Assembly: GCF_950023065.1 (NCBI RefSeq)
Contig: NC_088679.1
Coordinates: 76,074,001 to 76,138,000 of the forward strand
Source: Planococcus citri
Lineage: Eukaryota; Arthropoda; Insecta; Hemiptera; Pseudococcidae
Reading direction: 5' to 3'
DNA: 64,000 nt
The notes below the pieces were generated by a model. That model did no database searches and was not told the DNA's origin. It saw nothing but the letters and a program-made list of their open reading frames with translations. Shown piece by piece: positions 45,801 to 51,395 of this stretch (positions within the stretch are counted from its first letter, which is position 1; every line of letters starts with the position of its first letter). The position numbers and the translations under genes are program-made.

Positions 45801-46728
45801 TTTCTGTACCTACAGTACCTACACTACACTGATCGTGTGTACGAGTATGGTGTACAATAACAATGACTCCAGTTGCCTTGTAATTAGTTAGTAAAATAGA
45901 TTTTAGCCTTGAATCGAAACCAAAAGTATTTATTGGGTTTTCGTGGCGTGCGTGTGTGTCTATCTATAGTTATTAAGGTTATTTTTGATTTAGAGTATAG
46001 CTTTAGATATACATTGTTGCCTCATGATGAGTGTGTTGTTGCTAGTTGCTGTTGTGGTCTAATAAATGGTTTATTTTCCTACAGGTGAAGCTATACATTT
46101 AGCCAGAGATTTCGGATATGTTTGCGAAACTGAATTTCCAGCTCGTCAAGTAGCCGAGTATTTAACCAGACAACATACCAGTGATCCGGCTAATTCTTAT
46201 AGGCGTAAGGAAGAAATACATTCGACGAAGTGAGTTATAATTAATTAAAACGAATGTTTGATTTCGAAGGATGAATTATCGCTTAAGTACGTTATGTAAT
46301 TATTTGTTACGATTGTTTACAGAGTCGTTATATCGGAATTAGTACAATTGTTGAATAAAGATAGATCTCCATTGTGCAATACCAGACCTCCTCTAGAATT
46401 AGAACCAAATATACAAAGGCATTTGACACATTTTTCGCTCATATCTCACGGATTTGGTAGTCCTGCGTTGGTTGCCGCGTTGACTGCTGTTCAAGTAAGA
46501 TAATTTTATCAATTTTTTTCACTCATTTTCCCCATTAAAATAATACCTCATCGACTAATTCGGTTTACCTATTTTTTCTTTCAGAATTTTCTAACCGAGT
46601 CATTAAAGCAATTAGATAAAATGTATCCTCCAAATAACAATCTAAACGTGTCGTCGTCGCAACAGCAAGCCCAGTCCTTAGCCGATGTAAAACCAAAAGA
46701 CCTAGGAGTGGGCGATATGAAAAAATGA
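719..46728 (+). CDS. TfAP-2: Transcription factor AP-2 (5' partial, 7 exons)
   Basis: Sequence-specific nuclear transcription factor that binds GC-rich palindromes as a dimer and controls ectodermal, appendage and neural programmes in animals. Exons: 719-877, 7193-7250, 14699-14855, 21108-21226, 46085-46229, 46323-46494 and 46585-46728. They join in phase with GT-AG junctions to 317 codons. In order they carry the end of the divergent N-terminal region with the VRRSEML motif (residues about 29-35), the conserved VFCSVPGRLSLLSS block (80-93), the basic DNA-binding stretch [18 protein letters not shown] (125-142), [10 protein letters not shown], and the helix-span-helix dimerisation region containing ARDFGY, FPARQVAEYL and THFSLISHGFG. 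This order and spacing are diagnostic of AP-2. Vertebrate proteins are about 430-450 residues, so the N-terminal activation region with its PY motif is missing because its exons lie upstream of the window. The 24.9-kb fourth intron splits the dimerisation domain from the basic region. The TGA stop is followed by a further open in-frame stretch (separate entry). Confidence 0.96.
2780..3480. repeat. Tandem duplication, unit about 280 bp
   Basis: TACAAAATTGAGAAATTAG (2789), TACAAAATCAAAAAATTGG (3068) and TACCAAATTGAAAAATTTG (3351) open successive units. Each is followed by GTCGA.TT and, in the first two, by TTTCTAATCGTTTGAGCTGT. The third unit is partial. It lies in TfAP-2 intron 1. Confidence 0.7.
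4560..5010. repeat. ATCAATCA-rich low-complexity stretch
   Basis: Many short variants of ATCAATCA, TTGATTGA and CATTCAT over about 450 bp in intron 1, with no regular period. Nothing coding seen. Confidence 0.5.
5160..7140. other. Repeat-poor part of TfAP-2 intron 1
   Basis: Mixed-composition sequence with CG-containing blocks (CTCTCGCCTCGCGTTCGGC near 5207, ACCGCGCCATCGCCATCGAT near 6510) and AT-rich homeodomain-like TTAATTA cores. No repeat copies or coding frames recognised. A candidate enhancer-bearing stretch by composition only. Confidence 0.25.
7193..7250 (+). CDS. TfAP-2: TfAP-2 exon B
   Basis: 58-nt exon with acceptor TTCGCAG and donor GTAAGT. It encodes NNTSVEDTASFMNDLPLMK plus one base. 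The SVED motif and following short acidic stretch match the linker that precedes the conserved AP-2 core. Phase 0 at entry, phase 1 at exit, which fits the next exon. Confidence 0.88.
7440..8290. repeat. CTGGAGGCTCCAG-family repeat copies (intron 2)
   Basis: Contains CTGGAGTCTCCAG (7752), CTGGAGGCTCCAGGATGGCT (7962) and CTGGAGGCTTCAGAATGGCT (8236), with similar intervening AAATTGGAAATC/AATCAGAAATC text. These are diverged tandem copies of the family seen as a palindrome at 37598. Confidence 0.6.
8750..9400. other. Repeat-poor part of TfAP-2 intron 2
   Basis: CG-rich block around 8890-8990 (ACCCCCACGTCGCC, TCGTCGTCGCGTCGTCG) with a CArG/TATA-like CCATTTTTATATAAGGG at 8913-8931. It could hold a regulatory element. 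No coding frame. Confidence 0.25.
10890..11440. repeat. Tandem duplication, unit about 300 bp
   Basis: GTTTCCAATTGATT at 10909 and 11208 opens two units sharing CAAATTCCAG/CGAATTCCTG, TTGGTAAAA, TTGATTTTCAA and TTTTTAG..CCTGAAA in order. The text resembles the outer arm of the palindrome at 38690-38850, so it is another member of that dispersed family. The 98-101-residue frames here are not genes. Confidence 0.65.
11860..12340. repeat. GAGGGCAAAAGCTTTCGAAAA tandem family
   Basis: Three units of about 150-170 bp (near 11879, 12031 and 12200), each with CGAA..AA.TGAGGGCAAAAG and then TTCGAAAATTCGTATTTT or TTCAAAAATTTGAGTCTC. Inverted or diverged copies occur near 28430-28550, 30420-30470 and 49640-49930. 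Confidence 0.65.
13640..14560. other. Repeat-poor part of TfAP-2 intron 2 near exon C
   Basis: Unique-looking sequence rich in TACGTATA/CTCGTA-type words, with CG-containing segments (GCTCGACGCGTAATCATCGG near 14251). No coding frame or repeat copy recognised. Confidence 0.25.
14699..14855 (+). CDS. TfAP-2: TfAP-2 exon C, conserved core start
   Basis: 157 nt with a pyrimidine-rich acceptor TTTTTTTACAG and donor GTAATT. It encodes VFCSVPGRLSLLSSTSKYK and VTVGEVQRRLQPPECLNASL, nearly invariant in animal AP-2. It ends inside the arginine codon that opens the basic region, completed by the next exon. Confidence 0.96.
15440..15900. other. Intron 3 unique segment with GATGGT microsatellite
   Basis: Repeat-poor sequence ending in a (GAT)n(GGT)n microsatellite at about 15847-15871. 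The 117-residue frame here is low-complexity at its end and has no family resemblance, so it is not called a gene. Confidence 0.4.
16374..16460. mobile_element. Possible DNA-transposon end (CAGTAAAAGC type)
   Basis: TA followed by CAGTAAAAGCTGCTTAT, then AAAGCGACTTATAACACAA. A related sequence in inverted orientation lies at 18293-18357 (complement CGGTAAAAGCCACTTAT), so 16374-18357 might be an old element into which the pogo-like MITE inserted. The right end lacks a clear TA duplication. Confidence 0.4.
16798..17347. mobile_element. pogo/Tigger-like MITE, 550 bp
   Basis: Ends CAGTGGAACCTTGATAACTC and its complement, with TA on both sides (16796-16797, 17348-17349). This matches the Tc1/mariner-pogo group terminal style. 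The interior is two tandem units of about 136 bp (start 16939 and 17075) beginning AACTCGAAG and repeating CCTCTATAACTCGAATAT. No transposase. Confidence 0.82.
18293..18357. repeat. Diverged partner of the CAGTAAAAGC end
   Basis: Reads AAGCGATTGATAACGCAA then AAGTGGCTTTTACCG. It is the approximate complement of the 16374 terminus and shares the AAGCG..TTATAAC motif with it. Confidence 0.35.
18571..18888. mobile_element. MITE with long inverted ends, about 320 bp
   Basis: The left end (CAATTCGGACC ... GAGGGCGCTAG) and right end (complement CAATTTGGACC ... GAGGGCGCTAG) pair over about 35 bp. Further in, AGACAGGGCTTTTCTTA is repeated in inverse orientation. The target duplication is unclear: GTGATA occurs on both sides but not exactly adjacent to the inverted ends. 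Confidence 0.7.
19195..19750. repeat. Minisatellite, unit 29-30 bp
   Basis: About 18 units of the type TTTTCCAAAAATTGACACTT TTTGACAAC, most regular from 19440 to 19745 and increasingly diverged to the left. Unit length alternates between 29 and 30, so the minus-strand frame runs through long KVVKKCQF/KLSKSVNF peptides in three registers. Those are not real proteins. Confidence 0.9.
20390..21105. other. Intron 3 segment with TATA/initiator-like pair
   Basis: Repeat-poor sequence immediately before exon D. TATAAAA at 20652-20658 is followed by TCAGT with its A at 20677, a TATA-to-start spacing of about 25 nt as in arthropod core promoters. No in-frame ATG-containing exon that would splice to exon D was identified. 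Confidence 0.2.
21108..21226 (+). CDS. TfAP-2: TfAP-2 exon D, basic DNA-binding region
   Basis: 119 nt, acceptor CTATGCGCAG, donor GTATGT. It encodes [38 protein letters not shown] and the first base of the glycine codon. This is the basic segment plus the start of the first dimerisation helix. Phases 2 in and 1 out are consistent with its neighbours. Confidence 0.96.
22194..22392. repeat. Tandem duplication, unit about 94 bp, with C tract
   Basis: CTACGAGTA..TATGAAGAACTTCTCCTCACCC followed by ATCAATACTTTCGTCTTC.TAAAACAG occurs twice (about 22204 and 22296). The second copy contains a run of about 17 C. Confidence 0.75.
22910..23165. repeat. Dispersed repeat, inverted partner of 27205-27475
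   Basis: ATTATGTTCGAAATTAAAAAATC through to CACTTACCACGATTTTCGATCTCAC. The complement of the same sequence, in the same order, occurs at 27205-27475. The frames beginning MFEIKKS in both come from this repeat and are not genes. Confidence 0.8.
26480..27060. repeat. CTGGAGGCTCCAG-family repeat copies (intron 4)
   Basis: TTCTGGAGCCTCCAGCAGAT at 26508 and the complementary form at about 26980 flank GAAGCTTCCAGCGACCTTTT and AAACGCC..AGAAATC text. It is the same layout as the array at 37598, in smaller form and again roughly palindromic. Confidence 0.65.
27205..27475. repeat. Dispersed repeat, inverted partner of 22910-23165
   Basis: GTGAGATCGAAAATCGTAGT to TTTCGAACATAAT, carrying several ATCGATTTTCGAT-type palindromes. 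It is diverged but collinear with the complement of the copy 4.2 kb to the left. Confidence 0.8.
27980..28240. repeat. CTGGAGGCTCCAG-family repeat copy
   Basis: ACCAAATTGACCAAGAAAGC, GACATGTCAAATCAATTG and CTGGAGCCCCCAGCAAATTT in the same order as in the left arm at 37720-37840. It is preceded by CAGGGTGTTC at 27985. Confidence 0.6.
28920..29060 (+). repeat. tRNA-derived SINE-like head
   Basis: A-box TGGCTGAGTGG (28932-28942) and B-box GGTTCGAATCC (28987-28997) are spaced 55 nt apart, as in tRNA and tRNA-derived SINE promoters. The T-stem (CCAGG against CCCCA) and acceptor stem do not pair, so this is not a functional tRNA. A small duplication of TCATTGTACCCTG lies just upstream (28769 and 28812). 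Confidence 0.6.
29500..30200. repeat. Diverged tandem array, unit about 70 bp
   Basis: Loose repetition of TTTAGAGGCAATG.GAATTCT GAAAATTG and AAATTT..TAATTT units, at least eight copies, AT-rich. No coding frame. Confidence 0.6.
31100..33200. other. Repeat-poor part of TfAP-2 intron 4
   Basis: About 2 kb of unique-looking sequence in the largest intron, rich in TACGAGTA/TACCTAC words and with CG-containing segments, plus a (CT)n run near 32263. ORFs of up to 92 codons occur on both strands but none resembles a known protein or shows splice-consistent neighbours. Confidence 0.25.
33380..34220. repeat. CTGGAGGCTCCAG-family tandem copies
   Basis: Three tandem units of about 300 bp centred on CTGGAGACTCTAGATTGG (33420), CTGGAGGCTCCAGATTGG (33733) and CTAGAAGCTCCAGATCGC (34015). 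Each follows TTTGAAATTG..GAG and AACTTTTGC text. Confidence 0.65.
34990..35640. repeat. Tandem duplication, unit about 330 bp
   Basis: TCTCTACTGAATTTGGTCAGAATC (about 35233) and TCTCCACTGAATTTGGTCAAGATT (about 35552) lie in collinear contexts with GAGT.A.TTTCAAC and CTGTAAAATCA/CATGTGATC sections. Confidence 0.5.
36584..36706. repeat. CAGGGTGTTC repeat, copy 1
   Basis: CAGGGTGTTCCTGAAATCGT then CTCGAGGAGACGAACAA, ACTGGTTGCCTAT and CACGTGCT. It is collinear with the copy at 41581-41705. CAGGGTGTNC is a common terminal word of arthropod transposons. Confidence 0.75.
37133..37465 (+). pseudogene. Non-LTR retrotransposon reverse transcriptase fragment
   Basis: One frame reads NPSKTETCSLYVQNREAKRQ, an in-frame TAA at 37226-37228, then HPKYLGVILNRSLTYQQH, LIQKLVGSRWGA and CYSVTEYACPVWG. 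This is the C-terminal part of a jockey/CR1-type reverse transcriptase (the region after the catalytic block: NPSKT, YLGV..D/NRSLTY, EYACPVW). The catalytic YADD region is absent. The copy is truncated at both ends, carries a stop, and on the right is cut by a CAGTAAAAGC transposon end. It lies in TfAP-2 intron 4 in the sense orientation. Confidence 0.85.
37466..37560. mobile_element. CAGTAAAAGC-type transposon end within RT fragment
   Basis: The RT frame runs into TA|CAGTAAAAGCTCATTGTAACG, followed by AAAGAGCGTTAATAAGCC. This is the same terminal motif as at 16374. The other end was not located. Confidence 0.4.
37598..38893. repeat. 1.3-kb palindromic array, CTGGAGGCTCCAG family
   Basis: The outer ends (GGTAGATCAAAAGATCAAGC near 37598 and its approximate complement ending 38893) pair, and pairing continues inward through the CAGGTGA, CGCACTTT, CCAATCGATTTG and GGAGCCTCCAGCAGATTTTT motifs towards a centre near 38320. 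Each arm is itself made of units of about 150 bp containing GGAGCCTCCAG, CTGAAATTTACT and GAAGTCGACT. It lies in TfAP-2 intron 4. Confidence 0.8.
39400..41570. other. Repeat-poor part of TfAP-2 intron 4
   Basis: Unique-looking sequence with trinucleotide runs (CGTCGTCGTCGTCGTC near 40780, GCAGCAGCAGCAG near 40809). Frames of 117-151 codons occur (39456 +, 40342 -), but they lack family motifs or domain structure and are not called. Confidence 0.25.
41581..41705. repeat. CAGGGTGTTC repeat, copy 2
   Basis: CAGGGTGTTCGGGAAATCGT, CTCGAGGAGACGAACAA, ACTAGTTGCCTAT, CCGTGCT: same order and orientation as copy 1, about 5 kb upstream. No ORF. Confidence 0.75.
42076..42105. repeat. (GGGAA)6 microsatellite
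   Basis: Six perfect GGGAA units. Confidence 0.95.
42360..44350. repeat. GAAGAATTTTGAGC diverged tandem array
   Basis: Recurring CAGTTTTGAAGAATTTTGAG / CATGATTTTGAG.GTTTTT / GTGTCTTGCAACTTATCAAAATG blocks, unit about 180-200 bp, in TfAP-2 intron 4. Towards the right end the complement orientation appears (about 44220-44650). One unit is split by the TIR element at 42503-43235. Confidence 0.7.
42503..43235. mobile_element. TIR element with 28-bp inverted ends
   Basis: Ends GAGGGGTTTGGTTCCAAAAC and its complement (28 bp, one mismatch seen), flanked by AATT on both sides (42499-42502, 43236-43239). It interrupts a local repeat unit: the neighbouring copy near 43520-43560 reads straight through as GAGCCTAAAATTATTGGTC, giving an empty-site paralogue. 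Inside, a TTTTGACTCCAAC motif occurs near 42710 and again near 43072, each next to an inverted-end-like CTCACA/GTGTGA stretch. No transposase is visible. Confidence 0.82.
45420..46080. other. Repeat-poor end of TfAP-2 intron 4
   Basis: Unique-looking sequence immediately upstream of exon E with TACGAGTA/TACCTAC words. No coding frame or repeat copy recognised. Confidence 0.25.
46085..46229 (+). CDS. TfAP-2: TfAP-2 exon E, helix-span-helix
   Basis: 145 nt after a 24.9-kb intron, acceptor TTTTCCTACAG, donor GTGAGT. It encodes EAIHLARDFGYVCETEFPAR followed by QVAEYLTRQHTSDP, part of the AP-2 dimerisation region. Confidence 0.96.
46323..46494 (+). CDS. TfAP-2: TfAP-2 exon F, helix-span-helix
   Basis: 172 nt between 93-nt and 90-nt introns. 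The acceptor is TTGTTTACAG and the donor GTAAGA. It encodes VVISELVQLLNKDRSPL, then LEPNIQRHLTHFSLISHGFG and SPALVAALTAVQ, the second dimerisation helix region of AP-2. Confidence 0.96.
46585..46728 (+). CDS. TfAP-2: TfAP-2 terminal coding exon G
   Basis: Acceptor CTTTCAG ends at 46584. The exon encodes NFLTESLKQLDKMYPP, matching the conserved end of the AP-2 dimerisation domain, then a Ser/Gln-rich tail (NVSSSQQQAQ) ending VGDMKK and TGA at 46726-46728. Confidence 0.92.
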   Translation, partial: NFLTESLKQLDKMYPPNNNLNVSSSQQQAQSLADVKPKDLGVGDMKK

Positions 46729-46896
46729 GGATGGCTAAAGCGGGGCCAAACCCTGCCATCGTCGTCGTCACCTTCGCAACAACAATCTCAAGCCTCTTTA
46801 TTGGCTACCAATTCTCAAATGAACGATAGTACTAAGCATTTAACGTGGTTGTGCGATAAAAATATTAATTACCAAGGATTTTCTATAAAAAATTAA
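46729..46896 (+). other. In-frame open extension after the TfAP-2 stop
   Basis: After TGA GGA TGG CTA the same frame stays open for 55 codons to TAA at 46894-46896. The stretch contains a second Ser/Gln tract (SSSSPSQQQSQASLLA) resembling the SSSQQQAQSLA tract before the stop, which suggests an in-gene duplication, and ends TWLCDKNINYQGFSIKN. It could be 3' UTR retaining an older tail, a readthrough extension, a tail reached by a small alternative splice, or an assembly error at the stop. Confidence 0.45.
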
Positions 46897-48300
46897 TCGC
46901 AATCGCTATTCGCTAGTTGCCTACTACATACAACGATCCCTAGCTTCGTACATAGAAGAAGAAGACGAAAAAAAACCCTCTTGTAACAACTTCTGTACTT
47001 GATTTTTTTTTTGGTATAATTTTCATCGTACTTAATCGATATTTTACAGCCTACTATAATTAAATTGGACGTGTAGACAAAATTGATTTAGACGAACGCC
47101 ATCGAACACTTGTTTTAATACTGGTATCATATTTTTAATGATAGGCGAGAGTAGACTCGAGAAGCTGACTTGTTTTGATATTAATATAGGACTATGATTA
47201 TTACCTCGTTATAAGATAAATTTTCGATGGTCGTTGAACTTGATTCGGATTCGTGTTGATTTTCACTCTACAAGTGAACTGAAAATATGATCTAGAGACA
47301 ATCAGAAATAACCCAGACAGACTAGGTATACGAAGTACGAAGTACATAGGATTACATTGGCAACTAGCAGCATTTACCATGACAATTTATTAACATCTCA
47401 GTATTTTCATTGATATCACTCTTATAAGATTTTCGACAAGTATTGTTATTGTGATATGTGATGAAAAAAGCTTTATCAGTTTTTTTTAAATGTTATTTTG
47501 ATATAGCTTTTCTTATCCCTAATGTGTTTTTTTTCTCTCTTTTAAATTTTTATTCGCTTTTTGCTCTCTATTGTACATATTAATTTTTTTTTTGCCAAAT
47601 TGTTTTATTTTAAATGATGTAACGTATTGTGTACCTACTGTATTATCGATGTCGTGTAATTTTTCTTCCATCCCTGCTGCCCCCTCCCATCTGCCCTCCC
47701 TTCCTCCCTTCTCCCATTTTGTACCTATGTAATTAAATAATTTTTACATAAATTTTACGTAGGTAAGTTTTTATGCTTGAATAGCGATGCTACTCTACTG
47801 GTACCGTGAATAGATGTGCCATTTTACTTTTTAATTACAAATTAAATTTTAATTCTTTTTATATTTATGTAAGATTTATCCGCAATATTTGTTATTTTGT
47901 TTTAAGATTTTAGAATCACTCTACTTCATTCATCCCATCTTCTCTGTGCGTCTGTTTTTTTTCCTGTTTTTAATTCTCGTATTATTCTGGTGTACTGTAC
48001 CTAATTAAAAAATGCTGGTCGTGAAATGAAAATGATGCTGAATTATTATATTGTAATACGTATTAGGTAATATGTTTTTAAATCAAAGAGATGAGCTACC
48101 TGCGCTGATTATTATACTCTACTTAATTTTGTTGTAATTTTTTCATTTTCATTTTTTTTTTTTTGCTGTAGGTGTAGTCTAGTTGTTGTGATATATTCTT
48201 TGCCATAGAATGTATATAATATTTTTTTTTCTACTTTGTACGTGTTTATATTGTATATTGGAAATGCTCAAAATAATTCTTCGACATTTTAACGTGTGGT
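46729..48300 (+). other. Probable TfAP-2 3' UTR region
   Basis: AT-rich, T-tract-rich sequence after the stop, with no repeat copies that I recognise until the hAT-like element at 48466. No canonical AATAAA was found. ATTAAA variants occur near 47061 and 48003, so the 3' end is not fixed. Confidence 0.4.
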
Positions 48301-48465
48301 TTTATTTCGCTTCGTGATTAATTTCGTGTGGATTGGGTTGCAAATTCATGATTTTGAGTGAACTTATTTAAATGATTTTTTTCAAGTTTGAAAGTTCATA
48401 TCGTCAGTTCGTTGTTTGAATTGATGATTGATTGGAGTTGATTTAAATTTGATCGTTGATTCAAG

Positions 48466-49190
48466 CAGGGATGAGGCCCAGCCCAGGATGAGGACCCGAA
48501 ACCCGAAAAAGCCCCGATTACTTCCTTGAAGCTCGAATGTCCAAGCCCCAAAACGTTAAAAACTGTAACCTACAAAGCCTGAAATCTTTTCCTCTGGAAA
48601 CCAAGCCCAGAATGTGAACCCCGAAACCCAAACTGTGATCAGGGCTTTTCGGGGCTTTTTGGGGCTTGTGTAATTATCGTTCTGTGCATCTCAAAAATCA
48701 AAAAAGATGATTTTCAAAAAAAAATTTACAACTTCAGCAAAAAGTTTAATATTTTAAAGGGTTTTTGCCTTCTGATAGGTATATTATAGGTATTCTTAAG
48801 CCCAGAACGTGAGCCCTGAAACCCAAACTGTGATCAGGGCTTTTCAGAACTTGTGTAAATTTTGTAAATTTCTACTGTAATTGGAATTACCGTTCTGTGC
48901 ATCTAAAAAGTCAAAAAAGATGATTTTCAAAAAAAAAAAAATTTACAACTTCTTCAACAGAAAATCAAATAAGATTTTACTTTATTCTTCATTATAATTG
49001 CAATTTCAAGCCCCAAAAAGCCCAGGAAAGCCCTGAACACTTCATTCAAGCCCTGGACACTGTGCCCTGAAACCCAAACCCAAAGTTTCCTGGGCCCCAA
49101 TCCAAGCCTAAGACCTAATCAATTTTTGATTGAAAGCTCAAGCCCCGAAACCCGGAACCTGAAAAAAAATTGTTCGTGGCCTCATCCCTG
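48466..49190. mobile_element. hAT-like non-autonomous element, 725 bp
   Basis: Terminal inverted repeats begin CAGGGATGAGGCC and end GGCCTCATCCCTG. A perfect 8-bp duplication GATTCAAG flanks it (48458-48465 and 49191-49198), the size made by hAT transposases. There is no transposase ORF. The interior has two copies of a segment of about 190 bp (CCCAGAACGTGAGCCC ... CGTTCTGTGCATCT). The element lies just beyond the TfAP-2 3' UTR. Confidence 0.85.
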
Positions 49191-49348
49191 GATTCAAGTA
49201 GGATATTATAATTTTTATTAGGTAATGTACCTTCATAGTTTATGCTCCTGCATAAAACTGGTATGCAATTCTTTGAAACGTGTTGCAGAATTGATAATCT
49301 AGAGTGATTATTGAAGGGAATCGTCACGAATCCGAATCGTGTTTAAAA

Positions 49349-50554
49349 CAGTGATGGAAAACTGAAACTGAAACTAAAACTGAAACTGGTTGAAAAGTTG
49401 AACTGAAATGGAGAAACTGAAACTGAAACTGAAACTATAGAACTGAAATGAGAAAAACTTAAACTGAAAACTGAAAACTTGAACTGAAAAAAATAAAACT
49501 GAAACTAAAAACTGAAAACTTGAACTGAAAAAAATAAAACTGAAACTAAAAACTAAAAACTTGAACTGAAATGTAAAAAAAGTTTTGCCATCACTGAATT
49601 TTGTCCACAAAATCATCAATCTATTCTCAAAATTCTTATTTTTTTCAAAAGCTTTTGCCCTCGGCCCAATTTGGAATGGAAAATTCTTTCATTAAATGAA
49701 ATTTATATTGTTCTACTTTTTGAACAACAAATTATCCAAGCTTTTGCCCTCTCTTCGCCTGGGTCAATTTGTTTCTCTTCTCAAAGTTACAATTTCAAGA
49801 AAGTCAAGAAACCTATTGTATTTAAAAAATGTTGAGATAAAAAAAACAAATTTTTTCATTAAAATTGATGTTGTCCTACCTTTTAAATCACAAATTTTCC
49901 GAAACTGAAAACTTTTGCCCTCGCTTCGCTCGGGTCATCCAAGATGCTTCTTGTGCAATTTTAAAAATATGAAAATTAAACAGAACAATTCCAGAAATAC
50001 TCAATGCTCAAAGTATACAAAAAATGCAAATTTTTCACTTTTTCTGAACAGAACTACTGGATTTTCAAATTTTTTTGATACGTCAGGGCTCAGCACGTTG
50101 AAATTTTGATTATTGTGGCAAAATAACATTTTTTTCCAGGAAAAGGACAATGCAATCCTCCTCCCATGTAGCAAACTTGTCTTTTCCCCCCGGCCTAGAT
50201 TTCCCCTGTGCAGCCTGCAGCCCTGCATATTTCTTCACAATTTTTGAGATTGAAATGTTTGAATTTGAAATTTGAAGTTTTTGTTGGCACTTGGCAAGTC
50301 AAGTAGGAATAGCAAATTAGTTATGCAAATTCATGAAAGAAAAGAAAAAAAAAATTCATCTATTTTTTTGAACCCCAAGAAAAAAAAATGATGACAACTG
50401 AAACACTGAAATGGAAAAGGAAAACTGAAGACTTGAACTGAAAAAATCAAAACTGAAAACTGAAACTAAAAACTTGAACTGAAAATTGAAAAAAATAAAA
50501 CTGAAACTAAAAACTAAAAACTTGAACTGAAAAGTAAAAGTTTTGCCATCACTG
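49349..50554. mobile_element. hAT-like non-autonomous element, 1.2 kb
   Basis: Ends CAGTGATGG and CCATCACTG with perfect 8-bp flanking duplications GTTTAAAA (49341-49348 and 50555-50562). Both subterminal regions are arrays of ACTGAAA/CTTGAACTGAAAA units on opposite sides of a central block. The centre contains three copies of a TTTTGCCCTC motif near 49650, 49743 and 49915. A right-end-like sequence also occurs internally at 49585-49596 but has no matching duplication, so it looks like an internal rearrangement. No coding capacity seen. Confidence 0.8.
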
Positions 50555-50955
50555 GTTTAAAATTCAAAATAATAAATAATTAGCAATCTAACCATTGAAA
50601 ACTCCTTAGGTATTCGACTTGATAAAACATTACTGAAAATAATGTACTCGAATTTACTTACGTTGAATTGAATATTAAATAAAATTAATTAATTTAAAAA
50701 ATCATTCGAATAAAATTTTCTTACAACTGGCAGCACTGTAATTTTGAATTTTTCAGTAAAATTTGCAAATATGAAAATGGACGCCTGAGTGAGTGGTTGT
50801 GTTTGTTGTTAGTGTTTGATCTGATATTCTCGTGCTAATTGAATTAATTATTCGCGTATTTTGATTTAATTACGACTGTTTTCCAATAATGTGCGGATAA
50901 AAGAACACTTCAAGTAAATAGACAGTTCAATAAAATCGAGGAAGAAGTTCGTATG

Positions 50956-50961
50956 TTTATT
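50956..50961 (-). terminator. Candidate dysbindin polyadenylation signal
   Basis: AATAAA on the minus strand about 350 nt after the stop codon, outside the hAT-like element that ends at 50554. It is the first canonical hexamer I found downstream. Use is inferred. Confidence 0.4.
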
Positions 50962-51309
50962 TTTCATTAGTAAACAGGTAAACAGGAACCGCCGAATACC
51001 ATTGATTGGGAAGATCATAAGTTACAGTAAGTATTATGTAATTAAAACCGTAGTAGATTATTATAACAATTATAAAAAGAAACAAGTACAAGTACAGATA
51101 AATGTTATGGACGTTTTCAAAAAGAGTTCTGCTTCTGCCTATCGACAGGATGAATTCATCATTTATCACAGATCTGTAAGAAATTTTTGATTGCAAAATG
51201 GAGTAATAATAATGATAGGTATCACAGATACGATGAATAATTATTAAACAATCACCGACTTAAACTTATATTGCTAAAGGTACTCTATATTGTCATGATT
51301 CTCTTGATT

Positions 51310-51395
51310 TCAGCTATTCACAAAGTCATCCAAACTACCCAAGTCGTCTTCGATAACCACATCTTCGAGTGAAACCGTTTTGATGTTTTCTTTCG
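51310..51395 (-). CDS. Dysb: Dysbindin terminal exon 6
   Basis: 86 nt after acceptor TTTTATAG, ending TGA at 51312-51310. Encodes AKENIKTVSLEDVVIEDDLG and SLDDFVNS, an acidic C-terminus as in other dysbindins. Confidence 0.9.

Noticed and set aside
49349..49596. Stand-alone 248-bp MITE
   Set aside because: It has CAGTGATGG and CCATCACTG ends, but flanks do not match. The perfect duplication pairs 49341 with 50555 instead.
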